Source: Actinostola sp. cb2023
Lineage: Eukaryota; Cnidaria; Anthozoa; Actiniaria; Actinostolidae
Assembly (NCBI GenBank): GCA_033675265.1
Contig: JAUJYZ010001384.1
Location: forward strand, 90,001-154,000
Direction: 5' to 3'
DNA: 64,000 bases
Shown here in pieces: positions 1 through 8,276 of the stretch; within the stretch, counting starts at the first letter, position 1, and each line of letters opens with the position of its first letter. A model generated the notes under the pieces. That model saw nothing but the letters and a program-made list of their open reading frames with translations, was not told the DNA's origin and ran no database searches. The position numbers were made by a program, and so were the translations under genes.

Positions 1-765
1 AGTTGGTTGCCAGGACAACGTGACGTCACACTTGATCACTATGGGAGAAGAAGAAATAGATGAAGAAGTTGGTTGTCAGGACAACGTGACGTCACACTTG
101 ATCACTATGGGAGAAGAAAAAATAGATGAAGAATTTGGTTGCCAGGACAACGTGACGTCACACTTGATCACTATGGAAGAAGACGAAATAGATGAAGAAG
201 TTGGTTGTCAGGACAACGTGACGTCACACTTGATCACTATGGGAGAAGAAGAAATAGATGAAGAAGTTGGTTGTCAGGACAACGTGACGTCACACTTGAT
301 CACTATGGGAGAAGAAGAAATAGATGAAGAAGTTGGTTGCCAGGACAACGTGACGTCACACTTGATCACTATGGGAGAAGAAGAAATAGATGAAGAAGTT
401 GGTTGTCAGGACAACGTGACGTCACACTTGATCACTATGGGAGAAGAAGAAATAGATGAAGAAGTTGGTTGTCAGGACAACGTGACGTCACACTTGATCA
501 CTATGGGAGAAGAAGAAATAGATGAAGAAGTTGGTTGTCAGGACAACGTGACGTCACACTTGATCACTATGGGAGAAGAAGAAATAGATGAAGAAGTTGG
601 TTGCCAGGACAACGTGACGTCACACTTGATCACCATGGGAGAAGAAGAAATAGATGAAGAAGTTGGTTGTCAGGACAACGTGACGTCACACTTGATCACT
701 ATGGGAGAAGAAGAAATAGATGAAGAAGTTGGTTGTCAGGACAACGTGACGTCACACTTGATCAT
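1..765. repeat. 66-bp minisatellite with a CRE octamer in every unit
   Basis: Twelve near-identical units spaced exactly 66 bp run from before the window edge. Each unit holds the palindrome TGACGTCA, the first two at 21-28 and 87-94. Because 66 is divisible by three, a 269-residue open frame (20-829) arises with a 22-residue acidic repeat. The sequence decays into low-complexity A/T-rich DNA immediately after the array. I read it as a noncoding minisatellite, although a repetitive coding exon cannot be excluded. Confidence 0.85.
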
Positions 766-951
766 AGACATAGACATAGACTTTATTTTAGTACCAGTAG
801 CTTACATACTATGGGAGAAGGAAAAATAAATAAAATAAAAGAAGATGAAGAAACAACAACAATGAATTTAAAATCACGGCCCTTCGTTAATAATATTTAC
901 AACATAAACTGGTGTTTTATTTATACATGAACAATGGTAAATGCCATAACT

Positions 952-1203
952 ATGTGCAGTAATACGTGCAACAAAATCGTGCAACTTAATTGTCGCGCAA
1001 CATTGTTGCATTGCAAGTTGCAGAGCAATGTTTCTCGTATTACCACCGTTCGCGCAACTTGTCGCGCAACACATTTTCGTGTTGCAGGATGCAAAACTTT
1101 GTTGCGCAAAGTAGAAGCTCTTTCTCTACTTCATGCAACAAAGTTTTGCAACCTGCAACACCGAAAAGTTGCACGATTTTGTTGCCCGTATTACCGCACC
1201 TTA
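952..1203. mobile_element. Diverged copy of a palindromic PIF/Harbinger-like MITE
   Basis: Rich in GTTGCGCAAC-type words and ends in CGTATTACCGCACCT, like the better preserved copy at 19152-19497. The left end (GTGCAGTAATACG) is degenerate and I cannot define a target duplication here. It is noncoding; short open frames on both strands come from the palindrome. Confidence 0.6.
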
Positions 1204-1207
1204 AGCA

Positions 1208-1356
1208 TAATGTTTGTCCATTTCAGACCATGTGTCATTCCCCTGAGTATTATATTCTTTGTTTGAATGACATCCATGTTTACGTCAATTCTCAAGATAG
1301 AGAAAGAAATAATACTCAGGGGAATGACACGTGGTCTGAAATGGGAAAACATCTCT
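1208..1356. mobile_element. Short foldback element
   Basis: Left arm from 1218 (CCATTTCAGACCATGTG, followed by TCATTCCCCTGAGTATTAT) is repeated in inverted orientation at 1309-1344 with a loop of about 55 bp. Arms are about 36 bp with one mismatch and weaker pairing beyond. No coding content. Confidence 0.65.
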
Positions 1357-1363
1357 CTATCTA

Positions 1364-1620
1364 CAATCATTCTCAAAAAGGTTGTCCAGATGAAAAGACT
1401 ACAATACTACAATAAAGTCACGTGATTCATTATGTATTCAATTTCCTCGCATAGAATTTCAATTTGAGATGCAAAAGTACACGGCATTGTGAGAACTGAA
1501 TGTAATGCCGCTGGTATCAACTCGCAGTTCCGCGCGCAGAAATTGAAAACATAATGAATCACGTGACTTTATTGTAGTATTGTAGTCTTTTCATCTGGAC
1601 AACCTTTTTGAGAATGATTG
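1364..1620. mobile_element. Mariner-type MITE with 72-bp terminal inverted repeats
   Basis: Begins CAATCATTCTCAAAAAGG and ends with its reverse complement. The two arms (about 72 bp each, near-perfect) flank an internal region of about 115 bp. A TA dinucleotide lies on each side (1362-1363 and 1621-1622), as expected for Tc1/mariner integration. Length 257 bp, noncoding, so non-autonomous. Confidence 0.75.
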
Positions 1621-1650
1621 TATATGTTTGAGGAAGAGATTAAGGAGTAA

Positions 1651-1764
1651 GGATCATGGCTTAGTTGGTTAGTGCGCGACCTTTTAAGCGAGAGGTGCCC
1701 AGTTCGATTCTTCACGACCTCACATCCTTGTTTCGACTTCTTTCTAATCCGTGTAGCTCAGTGC

Positions 1765-1796
<32 letters not shown>

Positions 1797-1998
1797 AGAA
1801 AGAGGGGAGTAAAGTGCGCACCGTCGGCCTAAGGTTTGTCAGTGGAATTACTGTTACGAGTTACCAACGTTAAGTAAGGTTGCTTTAATATAAATACCCG
1901 TAAAACGGAGCACTGACAGAAAGAGGGGAGTATAGTGTGCACCGTCGGCCTCAGGTTTGTCAGTTGAATTACTGTTACGAGTTACCGACGTTGTTACT
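1651..1998 (+). mobile_element. tRNA-derived SINE, two body units
   Basis: The head resembles a tRNA with an A box (TGGCTTAGTTGG, 1657-1668) and a B box around GTTCGATTC. The body, about 110-120 bp, contains TACCCGTAAAACGGAGCACTG and is present twice in tandem (about 1771-1890 and 1891-1998). Other copies: 23714-24175 with three body units, an inverted fragment at 48555-48674 and a fragment near 58215. The copies share the same tRNA-like head, which supports a SINE rather than a tRNA gene. Confidence 0.7.
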
Positions 1999-2089
1999 TT
2001 ACTTTTATTTTACTAGTTTTACGCCCAAGCTAAAATTAGTCTGAACCGCGACTCAAATATGACAGTTTTGTACGTTCTTCCATTCCTAG

Positions 2090-2296
2090 GCGAAGAATCG
2101 CTGTGCAAAAGTCTCCAGAAAGAATATTCGTCTCCAAATGCGTCGTCGCGTTTCGTACCTAAATGCTTGAAGAACGGTAACTTTGCATCGTCACAGTGCA
2201 GGTATTCCATTGATATGCCAGGGATATGTTGGTGTGTTGATGAATATGGCAACGAGATTCACAACACGTTGTCTTCAAAGAAACAAAACTGCTCTG
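2090..2296 (+). CDS. TY-domain exon 1
   Basis: 207 nt, acceptor ATTCCTAG, phase 1 at both ends. Encodes a thyroglobulin type-1 repeat: CK...PKC, GNF...QC, then CWCVDEYG and a final cysteine. The donor CTG|GTTAGT keeps phase 1; a stronger GTAAGA lies 4 bp later but would break the frame with the next exon. Confidence 0.75.
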
Positions 2297-5200
2297 GTTA
2301 GTAAGAATCAATATTTGGAAGAAAGGAAGGAAAGAGAGAAAGGAAGGGAAGAAGGAACAAAGAAAGAAAGGAGGGACGTAGGGAAAGAAGGGAAGAAGTA
2401 AGGCACGGCCGGAGGAAAGGGAGGAAGGAAGAAAGAAAGGAGGGACGAAGAGAAAGAAGAGAAGGAGTAAGGAACGGCCGGAGGAAAGGGAGGAAGGAAG
2501 AAAGAAAGGAGGGACGAAGAGAAAGAAGAGAAGGAGTAAGGAACGGCCGGAGGAAAGGGAGAAAGGAAGAAAGAAAGGAGGGACGAAGAGAAAGAAGAGA
2601 AGGAGTAAGGAACGGCCGGAGGAAAGGGAGGAAGGAAGAAAGAAAGGAGGGACGAAGAGAAAGAAGAGAAGGAGTAAGGAACGGCCGGAGGAAAGGGAGG
2701 AAGGAAGAAAGAAAGGAGGGACGAAGAGAAAGAAGAGAAGGAGTAAGGAACGGCCGGAGGAAAGGGAGGAAGGAAGGAAGAAAGAAAGGAGGGACGAAGA
2801 GAAAGAAGAGAAGGAGTAAGGAACGGCCGGAGGAAAGGGAGGAAGGAAGGAAGAAAGAAAGGAGGGACGAAGAGAAAGAAGAGAAGGAGTAAGGTACGGC
2901 CGGAGCCGGAAAGGAAGGAAGGAAGGGAGCAACGAAGAAGGAAAGGAGGGACGGAAGGAGGGAAAGAAGGAAGGCACGCCCGGAGGAAAGGGAGGAAGCG
3001 GGAAGGAAGGGTAGACCATGGATGGAGTGGTGGAGAACATACTGAAGGAAGGGGAGAAGGGGCGAAGAGATGAAATAAGGAGGGAGAGAAGCCACTGAGG
3101 GAGGGAGGGTGGGGAGAGTGAAGGACGTGTTTGAATGGACGATTAAAGAAGAAAAATGCATTGATATAAGAATGAAGAAAGAGCACAACAATGGATACAA
3201 ATGAGAATGAAAGAAAACTACATTTCCCTTTCTCTTCTTTTCTTTCATTTCAATTGCGTACTATACAGCTGTTGGCCTGACAATCTGTCAATATCGCCAT
3301 AACCAAGCACTAATGGACGGCATCACGATTGTCCCTCGATGTGATAGCGATGGCAGTTATGCTGCAATGCAGTGTGATAGCAAGACCAACGACTGCTGGT
3401 GCGTTGATCGATACTTTAAAGACGAGAAAGGAAGCAGACGACGAGGAAAAGCTGATTGCGAGTCACGAGGTTCGAAATATTTGTATTTACTCTTTTACTA
3501 TGACGACGATGAAACGATGATGCGATGTCACGATGATGACGATGATGACGATGATGATTTGTGACGATGATGACTCTTTTACGATGATGAAATGACGATG
3601 ATGACGATGATGATGATAACGATGATAACGATGATGACGATGATGATGATGATGACGATGATGACGATGATGACGATGATAACGATGATAACGATCATGA
3701 CGATCATGACGATCATGATGTTGATAATGGTAGAGATATATTGTTGCTATAGTCTGCGTAGCTGGCGCGGGAGAGAGTTGGAAGGGGAGTCTAGGGGGAC
3801 TAGGGTCTCCTCCACACTCTCTCTAGCCTTCCCCTCATCCTCTCTTTCCTCTCCTTTCGCCCCCTGCGACAGCCAACTTTTGCTATTGATACAATATTGA
3901 TAATGAGTGTTCCCAATTAGTAGGCTACTTGTTGCCAGATAACAAACAAAATGTTAAACAGCTCACAAAACTAACCCACACGCATGCCCGTGCCCCACCC
4001 TTTAAGAGGTGACCGCCTTAGACAGAGCGTGACCGTCTATATATCGTGACCGTGGTTTCTGGCGTGACCGTGACGTGACCGTGCAAGCACCGTGATTTTT
4101 CACGCTCATACGAAATCTGATCTCTCAATGGTGTTAAGGCCGATTTACACGATACGATTTGTCGGGCCGATTTTTGATAAGCTTCGTTCGGAAAAATGAA
4201 GAAATCGGCCCGATTCGGAAAAATCTGTTGCACTGCAACAGACTTTTTCGTGTCAGGCCGATTTTTTTAAGGAAAATCAAATGAATTGGAGTGTTAAAAA
4301 CAATAGAACTCAAATCGGGCCGACAAATCGTATCGTGTAAATCGGCCTTTAATTACATGTAATTACTTCCATAGAAGATATGGCGACATGCAACCTTCCT
4401 GCCGATGCTGGTCCCTGCCAGTCAAGCCTACTGCGATGGTACTTCAACAGCACATCCAAGACATGCAACGCGTTTATGTATGGTGGATGTGTTGGCAACG
4501 AGAACAAGTTTGTAGACTACCGGTCATGCCAAGAACAATGTAAAGGTAATAGAGCTGTTCGTCCCTACGGCAGCCATCATGTGTGTCTATACAATGACGT
4601 CACTGGTTTCGTTTGCGCCCCCTATACTACTTCGACGAGCAGAGCGTCGGCCATTTTGTAATAGAAGCAGTGCATCATGGGATACTAAAGTGAGGGAACC
4701 TGGGAACGAGGCTAGATCAATTCCTTAATATCGCAAACAACCTTGTCGTTTTGTGTTCGGCATTCACGCATGCAGCGGCCATGTTGGTGGTACAAACTAG
4801 AGAAGCTAACGAGGAATGCTTTGTTATCGGGATCCAACATGGCCGCCATGACGTCACGTGCACACCAGCGATAGGGCGTCGCCTTTTTCGAGAAAATATT
4901 TCCGTCGCTTCTTGACAGTTTTCCGTCACCCAGTCCATCACACTCGTTCCCAGGCTCTCTTCCCCTCGCCGTTGAAGAGCCTGGGAATGAGGTTGGATGT
5001 CCTTATTTTGACTTTATTATTTTCCTATTTCCAAGGCACTCCATTAACTCCTTGCCATCAAACAAGAAGCCTGTCCAAAGTTAAAACCAATAAACACACG
5101 CCAAAGTGTAACTCTGATGGCAGCTATCATCCGATCCAGTGCAATCACGTGACTAAGGAGTGTTGGTGTGTAGGCGAAGGTGGTCAAGAAATCATAGGAT

Positions 5201-5876
5201 CTAAAACAACTAATAGTACGGCTCCTATATGTCCTGGAATGAATACTGGTAAGTACTATATATCAAATAGAGCCGTTTTCGTATGAGTGGGAAACCTACG
5301 GTACCGTGACACTCAAATGGCTTCCTTTCTGAACCAATCAAAAAGCGTGCAGATGTATCTCATCCAATCAAACTCTTTCAATACGGCAGAGCACGGTACC
5401 GTAACTTTCCCACTCATACGAAAACGACTCTATATATATATATCGCTACGTAAGCGTACTGAGCCCAGCTAGTGTAATGCTAATTACACGTATTCTACTA
5501 CAGGAAACCCATAAAAAGACGCACCGCATACAATTTTTATTGTTTTACAATATGACCTCAGGAGAAATGGTTGGGCTGCCTGTGGAATATCGCACTCGTT
5601 CAATGAAGTCGACCTGCATGTATTAAGCACCCCTACCCCCTCAGAAACGGCTTTAGCACGATTCGTAGATGAAGGCGACTTATTGAAGGAATCCCATCTC
5701 ATCATCATTACTATTTTCATCACCATCGTTATCACCATCGTCATCATCATCATCAGTATCATCCTCAGTCATCATCATCATCATCATCATTAATATCACG
5801 TGTTTATGATTCTTTTTCCGCAGACAAAACAACACCGGCATCAGCAATACACGGACGCAAGTGGCTTAATCTTTAA
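2090..5876 (+). CDS. 3' part of a secreted thyroglobulin type-1 / Kunitz multidomain protein
   Basis: Five exons can be assembled: 2090-2296, 3269-3469, 4375-4545, 5036-5248 and 5824-5876. The first four begin and end in phase 1, the classic arrangement for extracellular cassette modules. They encode thyroglobulin type-1 (TY), TY, Kunitz/BPTI and TY domains; the last gives a 17-residue tail and TAA. TY domains often bind or inhibit cysteine or aspartic proteases, and Kunitz domains inhibit serine proteases, so a secreted protease inhibitor or matrix protein is likely (family knowledge). No signal peptide or first exon is visible; phase 1 at 2090 requires a coding exon further upstream, perhaps outside the window. 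Introns carry microsatellites and MITEs. The identity of the whole protein is not recognised. Confidence 0.75.
2310..3010. repeat. Purine-rich minisatellite, about 60-68 bp unit
   Basis: About nine units rich in GGAAGGAAGAAAGAAAGG, with a recurring AACGGCCGGAGG box, inside the intron between the first two TY exons. The repetitive proline/serine/phenylalanine open frames on the minus strand are by-products of this composition. Confidence 0.9.
3269..3469 (+). CDS. TY-domain exon 2
   Basis: 201 nt, acceptor CTATACAG, donor GAG|GTTCGA, phase 1 at both ends. Encodes a TY repeat with C(x)nPRCDSDGSYAAMQC followed by CWCVD and a closing C. All six expected cysteines can be placed. Confidence 0.8.
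3495..3725. repeat. GATGAC/GATGAT microsatellite
   Basis: Interrupted (GATGAC)n and (GAT)n tract in the intron after TY exon 2; it yields spurious Asp- or Met-rich open frames. From 3726 to 4020 I see no gene. At 4020-4100 there is a short run of CGTGACCGT words. Confidence 0.9.
4137..4348. mobile_element. 212-bp MITE with TTA target duplication
   Basis: Starts AGGCCGATTTACACGATACG and ends with the reverse complement; inverted repeats of about 38 bp are nearly perfect. TTA flanks both ends (4134-4136 and 4349-4351), which fits PIF/Harbinger insertion. It lies only 26 bp upstream of the Kunitz exon. Noncoding. Confidence 0.8.
4375..4545 (+). CDS. Kunitz/BPTI-domain exon
   Basis: 171 nt, acceptor TTCCATAG, donor AAAG|GTAATA, phase 1 at both ends. 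The six-cysteine Kunitz pattern is complete: CNLPADAGPC, a WYFN core, C, FMYGGC, then CQEQC. The residue after the second cysteine (the P1 position in BPTI, Lys15 there) is Gln, which is unusual for a trypsin-type inhibitor and suggests another target or a non-inhibitory role. Confidence 0.88.
4699..4954. mobile_element. Inverted-repeat element with CCTGGGAACGAGG ends
   Basis: CCTGGGAACGAGG at 4699 is matched by CTCGTTCCCAGG ending at 4954. The interior has AACATGGCCGCC words on both strands. A related end lies at 4978-4997 and another near 47325. Non-autonomous and noncoding. Confidence 0.55.
5036..5248 (+). CDS. TY-domain exon 3
   Basis: 213 nt, acceptor ATTTCCAAG, donor ACTG|GTAAGT, phase 1 at both ends. 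Encodes C...TPKCNSDGSYHPIQC, then CWCVGEGG and a final C followed by PGMNTG. Canonical TY motif. Confidence 0.82.
5268..5432. mobile_element. MITE, AGAGTCGTTTTCGTATGAG family, copy 1
   Basis: TAGAGCCGTTTTCGTATGAG at the left and its reverse complement at the right bound a 165-bp element with a shared interior (GGTACCGTGACACTCAAATG). Ends carry TA. Full or partial relatives: 29870-30030, 46868-47200 and 57766-57927. Confidence 0.75.
5690..5800. repeat. ATC microsatellite
   Basis: Interrupted (ATC)n and (CATCAT)n in the last intron of the TY/Kunitz gene. Confidence 0.85.
5824..5876 (+). CDS. Putative terminal exon of the TY/Kunitz gene
   Basis: Follows a pyrimidine-rich acceptor (CTTTTTCCGCAG). 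Read in phase 1 it continues DKTTPASAIHGRKWLNL and ends in TAA at 5874-5876. It is short, so the call rests on acceptor quality and phase agreement. From 5877 to 6900 there is no further exon I can support. Confidence 0.45.
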
Positions 5877-6106
5877 TAACTGTAGTAATCTTTACATATA
5901 ATTCCAGTAAGATACTGTATCGCCAGTTGTTAGATAAAATGAGATTAATTATTTCTCATTCTAGTGTGCGCTTTCTATAATTTTTTCTTCTGCTGACCAA
6001 TACTGATATATTATTGTTAATAGTAGTGATTTTACGCTTTGAGACAGTAACGTAGCCCAAAATTCGACGACAAACGCATCAAACGTTTTTTGAATTTTCA
6101 GTAACA

Positions 6107-6240
6107 AAATGTGGAATTTTGTTGCCAAATATGGAATTGTTTTACCATATATGGAATTTTGTTACCAAATATGGAATTTTGTTACCATATATGGAATTTT
6201 GTAACCTTATATGGAATTTTGCTGCCATATATGGAATTGG
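6107..6240. repeat. ATATGGAATTTTGTTACC minisatellite
   Basis: Six or seven units of about 19-20 bp (ATATGGAATTTTGTTACC with small variations). It runs into a fragment of the ACGCAAGCATAAG dispersed family at about 6250-6360. Confidence 0.85.
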
Positions 6241-6414
6241 CCCGAAATACTTTCGCTGAAGCCTGTTTTTCACTGGCGACGCAAACATAAGAACTTGTCT
6301 CGTGAAAACGGGCTCGACGCATGCATATTCGCATGCATGAGATGGAAAAATTGCGTGCGCTGCTTGTGTTTGCGTTTTTGCTTATATCGATAATGTAAAG
6401 CAGGTTTAATTCCT

Positions 6415-6415
<1 letters not shown>

Positions 6416-6452
<37 letters not shown>

Positions 6453-6453
6453 C
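6416..6453. repeat. CTGT microsatellite
   Basis: About nine CTGT units. A tRNA-like B box (GGTTCGATTCCTC) at about 6568 may be a SINE relic; nothing else is recognised up to 6900. Confidence 0.85.
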
Positions 6454-6909
6454 TTTTTACATGCAAAAACGCAGTCAAAACGGTTGCTATAGTTGGCATG
6501 TATCCCATACTTACTCACTCGAGCTCTGTTTTCTTGTTACGTCTTGCATGTCTCGTGTAGTGGCGAGGTTCGATTCCTCGGTGACAGCTGACAATGTTGG
6601 TTGTACCCACTTACCTGATCGGTTAGAATATAGATGTTCCAAGACTGCCTTATAAATACATGTAGCTAGCTTCTGACTATATTCTCACTCCTAAATTAAA
6701 ATATAATACAATTTTAAAATACAACTTTTTCACGGGTTTGTAATCCACGAGTTAAAGTACGAAATCTGCGCGAGCGATACAGAAAGAAGCATACTGTAGT
6801 AGTATTGTGAATCTTTAAGTATGATTTAGTACACAGTGCAAATATCTCCCGAATTATCTATGTACATTGTTAATTAATTGCAGAAATAAAGTTCAAGGGT
6901 GATTTGATC

Positions 6910-7345
6910 ATCTCTTCTTCTTTTCTTTCTTTCTTCCTTTCTTCCTTTCTTCCTTTCTTCCTTTCTTCCTTTCTGCCTTTCTGCCTTTCTGCCTTTCTGC
7001 CTTTCTGCCTTTCTGCCTTTCTGCCTTTCTGCCTTTCTTCCTTCCTTTCTTCCTTTCTTCCTTTCTTCCTTTCTTCCTTCCTTCCTTCCTTCCTTCCTTC
7101 CTTCCTTCCTTCCTTCCTTCCTTCCTTCCTTCCTTCCTTCCTTCCTTCCTTCCTTCCTTCCTTCCTTCCTTCCTTCCTTCCTTCCTTCCTTCCTTCCTTC
7201 CTTTCTTCCTTTCTTCCTTTCTTCCTTTCTTCCTTTCTTCCTTTCTTCCTTTCTTCCTTCCTTCCTTCCTTCCTTCCTTCCTTTCTTCCTTTCTTCCTTT
7301 CTTCCTTTCTTCCTTTTTTTCTTTTTTTCCTTTCTTCCTTCCTTT
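6910..7345. repeat. CCTT microsatellite tract
   Basis: Pure and interrupted (CTTC)n with internal CTGC and TTTC variants. The Ser/Phe/Leu/Pro and Lys/Glu/Gly/Arg open frames on the two strands are composition artefacts. 7490-8171 is non-repetitive DNA upstream of the ORP gene and holds no gene I recognise. Confidence 0.95.
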
Positions 7346-8171
7346 CTTCCTTGTCTCTTCTCTCTCTCTCTTTTTCTTCACCTTGTTCTCTTTCTTTTTT
7401 TATCTCCCTCTTTCTATCTTTCTCTCATTCATTCTTTCTTCTTATTTTCTTTCTTCATTTACTTTACAATTTTTGTCCATAAATGTCTCTCATCGGTAAC
7501 CAGTCTCCGCGGTCCCTAATTAGCATACCAAGCCCCATACAATTTACCTTATTTACTTCCGGTTCATAACGAAACCCCACGGCGCCAAGCTGTATCGCGT
7601 TACTGTTTGACTATTCAATAACCTTGTTGGGTCGATCAACGTACTTTTGGCGGCCTGAAGGATCCTTTCCGAAAATCTATAACTCTTATGATATTACATT
7701 TCGATGAAGGATTTCAACACTTCAGTAGGGTACTGACAGACTGTGTAGAAGTACTCGCAGAAGACAACTTGAAGGTACTGTATGGATATGCATTTATAAT
7801 GAGATTAAAGTTACTTATTAAGAATATCTTTCAAAGCTTTCTGCCAGAAAACTGTGATGCTTTAAATTTATCTCGCTTCGGCAACTCTCTAGTCTTGACT
7901 GTTTATATATACTGTATATCCTGTTCAGAATACTAAAGTTTGTAATTTTAATGAGAAAAATATACACGTAGATCAGTGAGTTCATTGACCACTCCACTAA
8001 TAAAACGTTCACAGATTTCAGTGGCATCGTGAGAAAATCTAAGATCTTTTAAAAATCTAAAAATCTTACTATAAAAATATGAATATCTCTGACGGACACG
8101 TAGTATGTAAAACCCCTACCCACCCCACCCATGGTACAAAACTGTTACTCTACTCTTCCACAATTTCCAAG

Positions 8172-8276
8172 ATGGCGACCGCCACTGTGATTCACGATGC
8201 TTCGGGAGACATTGATTTAAGCATATACACGGAAGAAGAAAGAACTGCTATTCTCTCAGTGTTAGAGAAGGCAAAG
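8172..8276 (+). CDS. OSBPL11: ORP exon 1
   Basis: 35 codons from a Kozak-like ATG, donor AAAG|GTATCC, phase 0. Contains [19 protein letters not shown], which resembles the first half of the SHD1 Rab-binding helix of Slp/MyRIP/rabphilin proteins. An in-frame ATG 93 bp upstream (8079) is in weaker context. Confidence 0.75.

Noticed and set aside
20..829. 269-residue repetitive acidic protein
   Set aside because: The frame exists because the repeat unit is 66 bp. There is no non-repeat coding context, and the sequence becomes low-complexity right after the array. Transcript data could reopen it.
1651..1722. Functional tRNA gene
   Set aside because: A and B boxes are present, but the cloverleaf is poor and the same head recurs with the same non-tRNA body, so it is a SINE.
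2159..3248. Long Ser/Phe/Leu/Pro frames on the minus strand
   Set aside because: They come from a purine-rich minisatellite lying between two TY exons on the other strand.
6555..6590. tRNA-like B box GGTTCGATTCCTC
   Set aside because: No matching A box or stems; too short to call a SINE.
6904..7482. 192- and 157-residue frames in CCTT repeats (also 24791-25829, 43080-43533)
   Set aside because: Pure microsatellite translation; no stop codons arise in (CTTC)n. At 43080 the real coding part is ORP exon 21 only.
7688..7936. 82-codon frame upstream of the ORP gene
   Set aside because: No splice support, no recognisable domain, and it is not in phase with exon 1.
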